Assembly (NCBI RefSeq): GCF_005280295.1
Contig: NZ_CP040020.1
Span: 806,001-870,000 of the forward strand
Direction of reading: 5' to 3'
DNA length: 64,000 nt
Source of the DNA: Brevibacterium sp. CS2
Lineage (GTDB): Bacteria; Actinomycetota; Actinomycetes; Actinomycetales; Brevibacteriaceae
Both the position numbers and the translations under genes were made by a program. Shown here piece after piece: positions 26,940 through 36,353 of this stretch. The notes beneath the pieces are model-generated. The model ran no database searches. It was given only the letters and a program-made list of their open reading frames with translations, and had not been told where the DNA came from. Position 1 is the stretch's first letter, and every line of letters starts with the position of its first letter.

Positions 26940-27803
26940 TCAGGTGTCGGTTCGGGGCTTGGCTGCCCATATCGCAGCCAACAGGCCACTGTCGCCGCGC
27001 AGCGAATCGAGAGGTTCCCCGTCGAGGAGACGCAAGAGAACCCCGTCGCCGGTCGGGGTGCCCGCGTGCTTGCGGTCAGGATGACCCAGGACGATTCGCA
27101 GCAGCGCCGCCCACGACCTCGGCGGTATCCCCAGCAGTGTCGAGATCGTGCGGTCGCGGCGTAGCACCTCCACCGCGTTCGGCCGGGAGGTCAGATCACC
27201 GGCCCGGTAAACGACATGCTCGATGCAGTCGGTCACGAGCACGGCATCCCAGCCCGCCGAGGCGAACAGCCCCACGATCTCCGACAGGACAGCAGCAACC
27301 CGATCACGGCCGCCGGAGTCTTCCTGCTCGTCGGTGGCGGGGTTGACGGCGAACGCGGGATCATAGTCAGCCAGGTTCTCACGCTCCGCGAACCGGATGG
27401 CGTCGTGGAACCCGACGATCCTGGCCGTGTGACGCACCTTGCTCGGCGAGACCAGCATCCCCGCCGCCCGCACCTCGACGCCACAGGTGATCTTCATAGC
27501 GCGAGTGACCACCGCCCACGGGTTCCCGGCGTTCCTGGTCGAGGGAGCGAGCATGACTTCGAACGCTGCCGAGGCGATCTCCCACTCATCCAGTGCGTAC
27601 TTCCGGGCCAGGCGTCGATACCTCTCTGCCGTGTAGCGCATGAGTTCCGCTGCTTCGCGGTCACTGCGCCACGCCCCAGGCCCGGCCTTGTGCAACCGGA
27701 TCAACAGGGCACGCAAGCCCTCTGGCGTCTTGAACCCCTGGCGCGGCGAGCCATCCGGGGCTGCGGCATCGTCGCCTGTAGTGGGTGGGGTGTGTTCGGT
27801 CAC
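26940..27803 (-). CDS. Conserved accessory-element protein, unknown function
   Basis: The 287-residue soluble protein is mainly helical. Notable stretches are GLRALLIRLHKAGPGAWRSD, AERYRRLARKYALDEWEIASAAFEVML, NPWAVVTRAMKITC and RFAERENLADYDPAF, with a C-terminal half containing TISTLLGIPPRSWAALLRIVLG. The middle helices recall a sigma-factor- or replication-initiator-like arrangement, but no catalytic motif is evident and I do not assign a function. Its GTG start follows GGGAGG that lies inside a hairpin, so translation is probably controlled. Confidence 0.7.
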   Translation of the reverse strand: MTEHTPPTTGDDAAAPDGSPRQGFKTPEGLRALLIRLHKAGPGAWRSDREAAELMRYTAERYRRLARKYALDEWEIASAAFEVMLAPSTRNAGNPWAVVTRAMKITCGVEVRAAGMLVSPSKVRHTARIVGFHDAIRFAERENLADYDPAFAVNPATDEQEDSGGRDRVAAVLSEIVGLFASAGWDAVLVTDCIEHVVYRAGDLTSRPNAVEVLRRDRTISTLLGIPPRSWAALLRIVLGHPDRKHAGTPTGDGVLLRLLDGEPLDSLRGDSGLLAAIWAAKPRTDT

Positions 27804-27835
27804 GGTGGCACCTCCCGTGAAGGAGGTGCGCCACC
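27804..27835 (-). promoter_or_regulatory. Leader hairpin that buries the ribosome-binding site
   Basis: On the minus strand GGTGGC-(GC)-ACCTCC pairs with GGAGGT-GCCACC around a TTCACG loop, ending exactly at the GTG start of the 287-residue protein. The GGGAGG ribosome site is in the 3' arm. This should keep translation low unless something opens the stem. Confidence 0.6.
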
Positions 27836-28170
27836 AGAACCCGCACCAGCGCAGCCCTTACAAAGGCGACCCGTCAGCAGACGCGCCGCTCACCCTGCGC
27901 AACGCACAGAGCTGTTGGTGCGGATGCGACTCGCCAGAAAACCGTTGTGCGTCGAGACGGGCAGCTGATGTGCGCCGGAGATTACGGCTGGCCGAGCACT
28001 TGGACATCAAATGGACGAGGGCACCCGGCGCTCAGTCACACTTCGAGTTGTTGACGGGGAGAGGTCCTGGCTGCTCCGTTGACTCCACCGCGCACAACCC
28101 GGGTGGAGTAGACGCTCTATGAGCACCTCAACTCGCACCGGCTGGAGTAACTCGACACATGCGTACCGCC
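27836..28170. other. Spacer without a convincing gene
   Basis: There is no protein-like frame. A short imperfect inverted repeat (CTCCACC ... GGTGGAG, about 28083-28110) is the only structure noticed. It separates the integrase side of the element from the oxidoreductase/regulator cargo. Confidence 0.4.
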
Positions 28171-28979
28171 CTACGTCGTGAGGACGACTTTGCCGAGTAG
28201 ACCACCCGCCTCGGCTCGTCTATGTGCCTGCTCGATCCGAGCCAGCGGGTACTGTTCGGCGACGCGCAGCGCGAGCTTGCTCGAGTCGACAAGGGCAGAG
28301 AGTTCGCGGAGCCGTTGCGAGTCGTGCTGGACGTAGTTATGCACCGCGATCACTGCACGCTGTTCAAGTGTCTCGGGGATAGTGTCGTCGCTGACGGTGA
28401 CGAGTCTGCCACCCTCGCGCAGCAGGTGGGGATGGTCGAGGACTCCCGCCGTATCGAAGATTGCATCGAACGCGCTCACGCTCGTCGGGTTTGAGTGCGC
28501 GGATGCGGCTCCGAGTTCGAGAACTGCCGCTTCGTGTTTCGGGCGCGAGACCAGCCCGGCGGCTGTGATCCCGGCGTGTGCGGCGAGCTGCACCGCCATG
28601 CCACCGACACCGCCTGCGGCACCTGTGATGAGCAGGCGCTCACCGTCTTTGAGGTCGAGCCGTTGGAGTGCTTGGTCGGCGGTCAGCGCCGCCAGCGGCA
28701 GAGTCGCCGCTGTTGGCAGGTCGACGGACTCCGGCGCAGGCGCGAGGACCGCTGCGGGGATCGCGGCGTATTGCTGCCAGTTTCCCGACCCGTCCGGCTG
28801 TGGCGGGTGCATGGCGATGACCCGATCGCCCGGCGACCAGCCGGAGTCCTCGGGCGCGGTGATGACGATGCCCGCCAAGTCCCAGCCGAGCACCGTCGGG
28901 AAGCGGCCGACCTGTTGCGGCGTGTCAGGCGTGCGGGTCTTCACGTCAACAGGGTTGATCGTGGACGCGATCACCGCGA

Positions 28980-29877
28980 CTAGGGCGTGTCCGATAAATG
29001 GTGTAGCCACGCAATAGCCGCGTTGAGTACGACTGCTGCGCGGTAGACGATGGCGAGTTTGTCGTAGCGGGTGGCCAGGGCCCGCCACTGCTTCAGGCGG
29101 CTGTAGCCGCGCTCGATGACGTTCCTGCCCCGGTACTTCTCGGCGTCGAACTTCGGCGGCCTGCCTCCCTTGGAGCCGCGGCGCTTGCGGTGGCCCTGTT
29201 GATCTTTCGGCTCGGGGATGACTGCTTCAATCCGGCGGCTGCGCAGGTAGGCACGATTGGCCCGCGAGGAGTACGCCTTATCGCCCAGCAGTGCTGTCGG
29301 CCGGGTGCGGGCGCTACCGAGTCCGGGGCGCTGGACCCGCAGCTGATCCATGAGCGGGATGAGCATCGGGCAGTCGCCGTCCTGGCCGGCGGTGCACACG
29401 GTGACCAACGGCAGTCCGTGGCCGTCGACGAGCTGATGGGTCTTTGTCGACAGCCCACCCCGGGACCGGCCCAGCGCGTGGTCAGGCGGCTCGACGTCCG
29501 GATTCGTGTAGTTCGACGAATCCCTTTTTTAGGCGCGTGATGTTCGTTGAGTGTTGATGAGCACGCGCGATCGTGGAGTCCACCGACAGCGACCAGTCGA
29601 GCTCGCCGGCAGCGTCAGCGTGAGCGGTCAAGCGGGCCAGCGCGGTGTCCCAGGTGCCGTCGCCGGCCATCCGGCGATGCCAGGTCCATACCGTCTGCCA
29701 CTTGCCGAACGTCTCGGGCAGGTCCCGCCAGGCGATCCCGCATCGGTAGCGGTAGATGATGCCCTCGACCATCTGGCGGGCATCAGCGAAGGGCCGGCCC
29801 CTGCGGCCGGTCGGAGCAGGCAGCAAGTCAGCAATCAGCGACCATTGAGCATCCGTGAGCAGTTGGAATCTCGACAT
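28980..29877 (-). CDS. IS5-family (IS427-type) transposase in two overlapping frames
   Basis: The first frame (29877 to 29482, 131 residues) has the N-terminal region ending in DWSLSVDSTIARAHQH, where the first catalytic Asp lies. The second (to 28980) has DKAYSSRANRAYLRSRRIEAVIPEP with the next Asp, and RGRNVIERGYSRLKQWRALATRYDK with the Glu and the R/K tail of the DDE fold. The frame changes by +1 near the six-A run at 29525-29530 (minus strand). IS427-type elements often use frameshifting; an extra base in the run is the alternative. The stop TAG uses the TA target duplication. Confidence 0.85.
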
Positions 29878-29924
29878 GCTCCCAGGCTCTCAGCCAGCGA
29901 ACCACATCATTGTCAGACACGCCC
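28983..29924. mobile_element. IS5-family insertion sequence, 942 bases, TA duplication
   Basis: The terminal repeats GGGCGTGTC and GACACGCCC bound the element. TA is duplicated at 28981-28982 and 29925-29926. It sits in the oxidoreductase gene and faces the same way. Confidence 0.9.
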
Positions 29925-30013
29925 TAGCGCTTCGCCGGTGGCGGGCGTAGGGAGCGGTGCGTCCTGGATGGTGAGGACTTCGGGGCCGCCATAGGCGGTG
30001 ATGGGTGCGATCT

Positions 30014-31243
30014 TCATGCGTGGGTCTCCTCTGTCGCGGAATCAGTCGGGGGCGTGTGAGGTCGTGGCTTAGCGCGGAGTGCAAGGGTCGTGAGGACGAG
30101 GCCGAGGATGGCGAAACCGGCACCGCCGAAGCCACCCCATTGCAAGAGCCCCGCGGCGACAACGACGCCGCCGAGGGCGGAGCCGATCGCGATGGCGAGG
30201 TTGTATGCGCCGACGTTGACCGCCAGCGACAGGGTCGGCGCGGCTCCCGCGTGTCTCATCACGAGCGATTGCAAGGGGGCGATCGTCGCGGTCGAGAGCA
30301 GGCCCAGGATCAGCACGAGCCCAATCATTGGCACCCGGTATCCCGCGAGCAGTGGGAACGCGGCCAGTGTGACGACGAGGGCGAGGAACACGCCGACGAG
30401 GGTCTTGCCGAGGGAGAGGTCGGCGAGGCGACCGGCGATGAGGTTGCCAATGAAGCCGCCGATGCCGTAGGCGAGCAGCAGCGCGGGGATCACTCCTGCG
30501 GCGATGCCGGTCACGTCGGTCAGCAGCGGCACGAGGTAGGTGAAGACCACGCTGACCCCGGCGAACCCGATCACCGTCGTCGCCACGGCCAGCAGCACCG
30601 GGCCGCGGAGCAGGGTGCGGATCTCATCGCGCACGCCGGTGGTCGGAGCAGGAGTGCGGGGCATCGTCCATGCGAGCAGCAGCGTGCCGAGAATCGCGGC
30701 GATGGCGATCACCGCGAACGGGAGCCGCCAGTTCGTGCCGCCTCCGAGGAACGCTCCGAGGGGCACGCCGAGCACGGTAGCGACGGTGAGCCCGGAGGTG
30801 ACGATCGCGATCGCGCGACCCTGTTTCTCCGCTCCGAGCAGGGCGGTCGCGGTCGTGAGACTGATGGCGAACAGGGTGGCCTGGCTGCACGCGGAGAGCA
30901 CCCGGCCGACGATGATCCACGCAAACGATGGCGCGAGCACAGTCAGTACCGTGCCCGCGATGAACAGCACGCCGAGCCCGATGGCGAGCCCTTTGCGCGG
31001 CAGCTTCGCGGTCAGCACTGTGACGATCGGCCCGCCGATGGCGACACCGAGCGCGTAGGCGGTGACGGTTTGGCCCGCCGCGGCGATGGAGACCGAGATG
31101 TCGGCAGCGAGCTGCGGGAGTACTCCCGCGACGAGGTACTCAGCGCTGGCGGTGCAGAACACCAGCAGCACAAACCCCGACAGCACGAGGCCAGGACGCA
31201 CGGGATTGGAGTGGACAGAGGTTTCGGTTCTGGTCATGCTCAT
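30014..31243 (-). CDS. MFS transporter of the DHA1 drug/arabinose-efflux type
   Basis: The 409-residue protein has 12 transmembrane helices. Signature pieces are SAEYLVAGVLPQLAADI in TM1, GGPIVTVLTAKLPRKGLAIGLG (the loop 2-3 motif A region) and GVPLGAFLGGGTNWRLPFAVIA (motif C area). ATG 31243 is preferred over longer frames because it follows the SDR stop closely and starts MSMTRTETSVHS. The gene lies between the SDR and the broken oxidoreductase, with overlapping ends, indicating one operon read from the divergent promoter at about 32.03 kb. The substrate is unknown. Confidence 0.88.
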   Translation of the reverse strand: MSMTRTETSVHSNPVRPGLVLSGFVLLVFCTASAEYLVAGVLPQLAADISVSIAAAGQTVTAYALGVAIGGPIVTVLTAKLPRKGLAIGLGVLFIAGTVLTVLAPSFAWIIVGRVLSACSQATLFAISLTTATALLGAEKQGRAIAIVTSGLTVATVLGVPLGAFLGGGTNWRLPFAVIAIAAILGTLLLAWTMPRTPAPTTGVRDEIRTLLRGPVLLAVATTVIGFAGVSVVFTYLVPLLTDVTGIAAGVIPALLLAYGIGGFIGNLIAGRLADLSLGKTLVGVFLALVVTLAAFPLLAGYRVPMIGLVLILGLLSTATIAPLQSLVMRHAGAAPTLSLAVNVGAYNLAIAIGSALGGVVVAAGLLQWGGFGGAGFAILGLVLTTLALRAKPRPHTPPTDSATEETHA

Positions 31244-31254
31244 CTCGTGCCGGC

Positions 31255-32013
31255 TCAGAGGCTGGAGCCGCCGGTGGCGTCGATCGTCTGCCCGGTGACC
31301 CACCGCCCGCGATCGCTGGCGAGGAAACTGATGATGTCGGCGACGTCCTCGGGAGTGCCGATCCTGCCGAACGCGGAGACCTGCGCGGCACCGTCACGGG
31401 CTCCGGGTGCGTCGATCCAATCGGCATTGAGATCGGTGTCGATGATGCCGGGCGCGACCGAGTTCACCGTGATCCCGCGCTTGGCCAGTTCGGGCGATAC
31501 CGCGTGCAGGACGCCCTCCAGCCCGGCCTTCGACGCGGTGTAAGCGAGGTGGGTGGGGGCGGCGACGGACGTGTAGCCGGTAGATACGGCGACCACGCGG
31601 CCACTGTCGTTCAGGGAGTCCGCGAGGTGATGCAGCAGGAACAGAGGTGCGGTCAGGTTCACCGCCTGCACGCGGGCATAGGTCTCTGGGTCGAGGTCGG
31701 CGAGTACCTGCGCACCATTGATGCCAGCGTTACTCACGAGCACGTCGGTGCCGGTGAAGCCGTTTTCGGCCACTGCACGCTTCCACTCGTCGGCGATCGC
31801 CGCGGCCGCGGCTTCGCCCTCGGACAGCTCGGCCTGGATCAGCACCGGCATCGCTCCGAGCGACCGGACACGCTCCGCCGTCGCCTCCGCTGCCGCGTGG
31901 TCGTGGCCGTAGTGGATGCCGATGAGCGAGATGCCGTCGCGGGCGAGCGCTGCTGCCGTGGCTGCGCCGATGCCTCGGGATGCGCCGGTGATGAGTGCTG
32001 TGGATCGGGTCAT
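31255..32013 (-). CDS. SDR family oxidoreductase
   Basis: The 252-residue classical short-chain dehydrogenase shows TALITGASRGIGAATAAAL (NAD(P) loop), VLVSNAGING (NAG motif), VVAVSTGYTSVAAPTHLAYTASKAG (catalytic Ser, Tyr, Lys), and a C-terminal WVTGQTIDATGG. ATG 32013 has GGAGG six bases upstream. It is the first gene of the operon with the MFS transporter and the oxidoreductase, and diverges from a TetR gene that probably controls it. Confidence 0.93.
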   Translation of the reverse strand: MTRSTALITGASRGIGAATAAALARDGISLIGIHYGHDHAAAEATAERVRSLGAMPVLIQAELSEGEAAAAAIADEWKRAVAENGFTGTDVLVSNAGINGAQVLADLDPETYARVQAVNLTAPLFLLHHLADSLNDSGRVVAVSTGYTSVAAPTHLAYTASKAGLEGVLHAVSPELAKRGITVNSVAPGIIDTDLNADWIDAPGARDGAAQVSAFGRIGTPEDVADIISFLASDRGRWVTGQTIDATGGSSL

Positions 32014-32032
32014 GATTCCTCCGTAGTGATCG

Positions 32033-32040
32033 TTACGTAA
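32033..32040. promoter_or_regulatory. Candidate TetR operator
   Basis: TTACGTAA is a perfect 8-base palindrome centred in the 54-base gap between the divergent SDR and TetR genes. It overlaps the AT-rich stretch where both promoters must lie. Confidence 0.45.
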
Positions 32041-32067
32041 TAATCTTAGGGTATCGTAGCAGTCACT

Positions 32068-32679
32068 ATGGAAACCATGCGCAAGGCAGGACGCCCGCGG
32101 ACGTTCGACCCGGACGAGGCGCTGCACCGAGCCCTCATGGTCTTCTGGGAACGGGGCTACGAGGGTGCGAGCATGACGGCGCTACAGGAGGCGACCGGTC
32201 TGACAGCGCCGCAGCTCTACCGGGCGTTCGAGTCCAAGGAACGCCTCTTCGAGCGAGCAGTGCGGCTCTACCAGGACGAGTACGGCTTCGGCCTCCGCCC
32301 AGACCTCCCCCTCACCGAGGCGGTCATCGAGTACCTTGACCGCGCCGCCCGCGAGTACACCACCGAACCCGGCCTCGGATGCCTCGTATCAACCGGCCTC
32401 CTCGCAACGGGGCAAGATGCCGAGGCCGCTGCCGCGACCTGTCGAGCAGAACGCGACCAAGCTCTCACCGGCCTCCGCCAGCGCATGACCGAAGCCGTCA
32501 CGAAAGGCGAGCTCCCTGAAACGGCCGACGTCGCCGGGCTATCTCGTACTGTCGGCGCACTGATCCAAGGCATGTCTGTTCAAGCGCGAGACGGGGCCGG
32601 ATACGAAGACCTGGCGCACATTGTCACGGCGGTGCGGACCCTGCTCGCGGCCTTCGGTCCAGTGTCGGAAGCTCGGTAG
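32068..32679 (+). CDS. TetR/AcrR family transcriptional regulator
   Basis: The 203-residue protein begins AGRPRTFDPDEALHRALMVFWERGYEGASMTALQEATGLTAPQLYRAF-type text, the standard TetR HTH (residues about 8-55). A ligand-binding helical domain follows with GLGCLVSTGLLATG, typical of the AcrR/YxaF branch that senses electrophiles or quinones. It is divergent from the SDR-MFS operon and is its likely repressor. Confidence 0.92.
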   Translation: METMRKAGRPRTFDPDEALHRALMVFWERGYEGASMTALQEATGLTAPQLYRAFESKERLFERAVRLYQDEYGFGLRPDLPLTEAVIEYLDRAAREYTTEPGLGCLVSTGLLATGQDAEAAAATCRAERDQALTGLRQRMTEAVTKGELPETADVAGLSRTVGALIQGMSVQARDGAGYEDLAHIVTAVRTLLAAFGPVSEAR

Positions 32680-32724
32680 ACGGGAGCTTGCGAGGCGCGT
32701 TCGCTCCCGACGTCAATCGGGCAG

Positions 32725-33093
32725 TCAGGATGCGGTTGCGTTGCGTTGCTGAGCCGCGATGACCTCGCGGGGATCGAAAGCGACGCGGATGCGGGTGATC
32801 TTCCCGTTCTCGAAGTGCGTCCATTTCGCGGTGGGTGCGGGGCTGGCAATGGTGCTGTGCAGGTCGAACCAGGTGAGCACATCGGTGTCGTTCGCGAATC
32901 TGGCCTTCACCTCGATGTGCGTGAGGACGCGGCCGAGGCCCTGCAAGCCGGCCAGGAACTCTTCGATGCCCTGTGTCTGTGCCAGCGGGCCGATGAAGTC
33001 CACGTCATCGGAGACGAGGGAACGGATGGTGTCGTAGTCGCCGTTCTCCCACGCGGTGAAGTAGGCCTGGTCGATCTGCTCAAGATTGCTCAT
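32725..33093 (-). CDS. SnoaL/NTF2-like small protein
   Basis: The 122-residue single-domain protein has the cone-shaped NTF2 pattern: an N-terminal helix (EQIDQAYFTAWENGDYDTIRSLVSDDVDFIGP), a middle strand region (TQGIEEFLAGLQGLGRVLTHIEVKARFA) and WTHFENGKITRIRVAFDPREVI at the end. Such proteins can be ester hydrolases, isomerases or binding modules; no catalytic set is evident. It is divergent from the LysR gene with a palindrome between them. Confidence 0.85.
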   Translation of the reverse strand: MSNLEQIDQAYFTAWENGDYDTIRSLVSDDVDFIGPLAQTQGIEEFLAGLQGLGRVLTHIEVKARFANDTDVLTWFDLHSTIASPAPTAKWTHFENGKITRIRVAFDPREVIAAQQRNATAS

Positions 33094-33132
33094 GCCTCAA
33101 TCTTCAGCGCCACTGTGCCGATCCGTCCAACA

Positions 33133-33154
33133 GATAGTAGTGATCGCAACTATC
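33133..33154. promoter_or_regulatory. Candidate LysR-type operator
   Basis: GATAGT and ACTATC are perfect inverted arms with ten bases between, lying 11-32 bases before the LysR start and in the divergent promoter of the NTF2-like gene. The spacing suits a T-N11-A style LysR site. Confidence 0.55.
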
Positions 33155-33164
33155 ATTGCTGGGT

Positions 33165-34034
33165 ATGGAAGTGCATCAGCTTCGCTACTTCGTAGCCATT
33201 GCCGACGAGGGCTCGTTCACGGCCGCAGCCGCCCGCTTACACGTCAGCCAGTCCGGAGTCAGCACACAACTCGCGAAGCTCGAACACGAACTGGGGCAGC
33301 GCCTTCTTACCCGGGGCAGGATGCTCACTCTCACCCCGGCAGGACACTCCATCCTGCCGCTTGCCAGGGAGACCCTTGCCAGCTTGGAGGCGATCACCTA
33401 CACCGCTGCCGAGTTCGCCGACGCTGTGCGCGGCCCGGCACATCTGGGGATGATTCCCGGCTGCACGATCCCCGGCCTGCTCGATGTCGTCGCACACCTC
33501 CGCACAACCCATCCCGGCATCACACTCCACGTCAGCGAGGGCAGCGCCACCGACCTCCAAGACGGCATCCGTGAACGCCGCCTCGACATCGCACTGACCG
33601 GCTACGCGGGCACCCTTCCGCCGGAGTTCGCACACAACCTCGTCACCGACGAACAACTTCACGTCTTCGCCCCACAAAGCCTCGGCCTAGGCGCACGTCC
33701 AAGCGTGGCGGACATCCAGCAGCATCCTGTTCTCTGTCTTCCGGTTGGTAGTGGAATCCGCGCTGCCTACGACCAGTCGTGCGTCAAGCTCGGCATCGCT
33801 CCCAGAGTCGATATCGAAGCCAGTTCACCCCTGACGTTGCTCGGTCTCGCCGAGCGCGGCGGCGGTGTTGCCGTGCTGCCGCCTTCAACTGAGGTCTCCG
33901 GAGCCCTCGTCAGCAAGCCCCTGCGAGATGCAGCAATCCACGCGAAGCTCGCACTCATCAGCCGTCACGAACAGTCCGCACCCGCCGTCCGGCTCGTCAC
34001 CGAGAAACTCACCGCCGCCCTCAGCCCGTCCTGA
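33165..34034 (+). CDS. LysR family transcriptional regulator
   Basis: The 289-residue protein has the LysR HTH at the N-terminus (EVHQLRYFVAIADEGSFTAAAARLHVSQSGVSTQLAKLEHELG) and a periplasmic-binding-like effector domain (GPAHLGMIPGC ... RLDIALTGYAG ... VLCLPVGSGIRAAYDQ ... ERGGGVAVLPPS). The ATG at 33165 fits the family start MEVHQLRYF. It probably controls itself and the divergent NTF2-like gene. Confidence 0.92.
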   Translation: MEVHQLRYFVAIADEGSFTAAAARLHVSQSGVSTQLAKLEHELGQRLLTRGRMLTLTPAGHSILPLARETLASLEAITYTAAEFADAVRGPAHLGMIPGCTIPGLLDVVAHLRTTHPGITLHVSEGSATDLQDGIRERRLDIALTGYAGTLPPEFAHNLVTDEQLHVFAPQSLGLGARPSVADIQQHPVLCLPVGSGIRAAYDQSCVKLGIAPRVDIEASSPLTLLGLAERGGGVAVLPPSTEVSGALVSKPLRDAAIHAKLALISRHEQSAPAVRLVTEKLTAALSPS

Positions 34035-34929
34035 CTGACCCGCCCATCCCAGCTTCTCTCCGGCAGCTACATCGCCGCGCCTGACAGCAGCCCACTTTCA
34101 CAAGACGCTCCCGTTCCGTCCACCAAACAAGGCTATGCACGCATTTTACGGCGGTGCCGTCGTGCACACCTCCCTCGCGAGACCACTCATGAGGGAGGCG
34201 GTGAGCGGCGTGAAAGGTGGCGTGCTCCTGTTCCGCGGCAGCGGCGTGGCCGCGCGCCGGTACGTCGAGGCCGACCGATCCCGCGCCGATGAGTACTACC
34301 TCGGCGCAGACGACGCCGTGGCCGAGTACGCCGTGATCGACGCTCGCGGCGAGGTCAACGCCACACGATCCCTGTCGGCGGATGAGTACGAGGGGTGGAT
34401 GGACTGGATCAACCCCGTCACCGGGGAGTCGATGGGCGTCCCGCGCAATCCCGGCACCACGCCCGGGAAGGCGCGGAGAGGGTCGCCGCTGTTCGCGGAG
34501 ATGACGATCAACGCCCCCAAGTCCCTGTCGGTCGCCGCCGCCCTCCACCCCGAGGTCTCCGACGCTCTGGACGCCGCGCAGCAGGACGCCGCCAGCGAGA
34601 TACGGCGGTTCCTCGGTCAGCACTCGGTGACGCTGGCGGGGCCGCGTGGCGCGCAGGAAGTCCTGCCGGTCGAGCACATGCAGACCGTCGCGATCACCCA
34701 CAAGACGAGCCGTGCGGGCGACCCGCACCGGCATATCCACTTCCAGATCGGCACCAGGGTATGGGCAGGCGGGAAGTGGCGAGCCTTGACGACCGCGGCC
34801 CTGTTCAAGCAGCAGGGAGCGATCCGCGCCCTCGGCACGGCGGTGATCGCCGCCCATCCCCAGCTCGCCGCCACGCTCGCAGAGCACGGCCTGACGCTCG
34901 ACCCGGTGTCCGGTGAAGTCGCGGAGCTG

Positions 34930-36353
34930 GGGCTTGTCAAGTGAATTGTGTGCGGGGTTTTACAGGTATCGGTTGATTCGGTCGGGGTAGGCCACGGCCA
35001 GCTGGGCCAGGGCTTGTTTCCAGTTCGTCGTGACTTGGCCCTCGACGAGCCGGCCGGAAGCTCTTCGTGTGCCGGCCTTGCCGCGCTCCTTCTCGCGTTC
35101 ACGGGCGCGCTTGTCCTCGATGTTGCAGATCGCCAGCCACAGCAGCTTGACCACGGAGTCGTCGGTGGGGAACTGGGAGCGGTTCTTCGTGACCTTGCGC
35201 AGCTGGTAGTTCAGCGACTCGATCGCGTTGGTCGTGTAGATCACCCGGCGCAGGTCGGGTGGGAACTGCAGGAAAGGGGTGAATCGGTCCCAGGCGTTCT
35301 CCCATACCGCCACGGCTGAGGGGTACTTCTGGCCCAATGGTGATTCGGCGAACTCCGTGAGCGCTTGCAGGGCCGTCTCCTCGTTCGCAGCGGCGTAGAT
35401 CGTCTTGAGCTCCTTCGACACGGCCTTGCGGTCGCCGTAAGCGACGAACCGATTCGCTGCCCGGATCAGGTGGACGACACAGGTCTGGACCATGGAATCC
35501 GGCCAGGTCGCCTCGATCGCCTCAGCCAGGCCGGTCAGTCCGTCGCAGCACACGATGAGCACGTCGCGGACGCCGCGGTTGGCCAGCTCCGCGCACACGT
35601 GGGCCCAGAACGAGGCGCCTTCGGTGTTCTGCACCCAGATGCCGAGCACGTGCTTGATGCCGTCCATGTCGACACCGACGGCGATGTGAGCGGCCTTGGA
35701 TCTGACGTGGCCGTTGTCGCGGACCTTGACCCGGATCGCGTCGAGGTAGATGACCGGGTAGAACTCCTCCAAGGGTCGATTCTGCCACTCCATCACCGCC
35801 TCCAGCACCGCATCGGTGATATTGGCGATCGTCTCGTGCGACAACTCGGTGCCGATCGTCGACAGCAGGTGGTGCTGGATATCCCGGATCGTCATCCCGC
35901 CGGCGTAGAGGCTGATGATCATGTCATCGAGTCCACCCAACCGCCGGGAGCCCTTCGGCACCAGCCTGGGGGTGAACGACCCGTCCCGGTCCCGGGGCAC
36001 GGCGATCTCGATATCGCCGGCCTCCGACGCGACGGTCTTGGCATAGGAGCCGTTGCGGGAATTGGCCGTCACCTTGTCGTCGCGGTCGCCCTTGGCGTAG
36101 CCCAGGTGCGAGGTCATCTCCGCCTGCAGGCCTCGCTCGAGTGTCTCCTTGATCAGCGCCGGCACCAGACCACCGTCGCCGGTCAGCTCGACCTCACCGG
36201 AATCGATCTTGGAAAACAGCTCATCCAGAGCCCCGGACGCCTTGAGCTGCTCAATCAGCTCGGATGCCTGATTCGGGTTCGATTGTGCATCGGTCACAGT
36301 CACCATCATGTCCTCTCATGAGTGAACCGGTACACAATTCATTTGACACCCCC
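34930..36353. mobile_element. IS256-family insertion sequence, 1424 bases, 8-base duplication
   Basis: CGGAGCTG is duplicated at 34922-34929 and 36354-36361. Imperfect terminal repeats TGTCAAGTGAATTGTGT and (reversed) TGTCAAATGAATTGTGT lie just inside. It has interrupted the relaxase gene. Confidence 0.92.
34960..36309 (-). CDS. IS256-family transposase
   Basis: The 449-residue protein is a full-length IS256 (mutator-type) transposase. It has an N-terminal segment GLVPALIKETLERGLQAEMTSHLGY, the DDE catalytic core with VIYLDAIRVKVRD (first Asp), VLIVCCDGLTGLAEAIE (second Asp) and a C-terminal VIYTTNAIESLNYQLRK region with the glutamate. It is intact and probably active. It lies opposite in direction to the relaxase it interrupts. 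Confidence 0.95.
   Translation of the reverse strand: MMVTVTDAQSNPNQASELIEQLKASGALDELFSKIDSGEVELTGDGGLVPALIKETLERGLQAEMTSHLGYAKGDRDDKVTANSRNGSYAKTVASEAGDIEIAVPRDRDGSFTPRLVPKGSRRLGGLDDMIISLYAGGMTIRDIQHHLLSTIGTELSHETIANITDAVLEAVMEWQNRPLEEFYPVIYLDAIRVKVRDNGHVRSKAAHIAVGVDMDGIKHVLGIWVQNTEGASFWAHVCAELANRGVRDVLIVCCDGLTGLAEAIEATWPDSMVQTCVVHLIRAANRFVAYGDRKAVSKELKTIYAAANEETALQALTEFAESPLGQKYPSAVAVWENAWDRFTPFLQFPPDLRRVIYTTNAIESLNYQLRKVTKNRSQFPTDDSVVKLLWLAICNIEDKRAREREKERGKAGTRRASGRLVEGQVTTNWKQALAQLAVAYPDRINRYL

Larger units (their letters stand above)
28171..30017 (-). pseudogene. NADPH:quinone oxidoreductase-like gene, interrupted by an IS5-family element
   Basis: The 5' part (30017 to 29925) encodes MKIAPITAYGGPEVLTIQDA and ends at GEAL. 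The 3' part (from 28982 down) resumes with VAVIASTINPVDVKTRTPDTPQQ, the GroES-like domain, then the Rossmann core LLITGAAGGVGGMAVQLAAHAG. Removing the 942-base insertion and one TA copy restores the frame. The intact enzyme would be about 300 residues and zinc-free, like quinone oxidoreductases. Its start overlaps the MFS stop (ATGA), so it belonged to the SDR-MFS operon. Confidence 0.85.
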
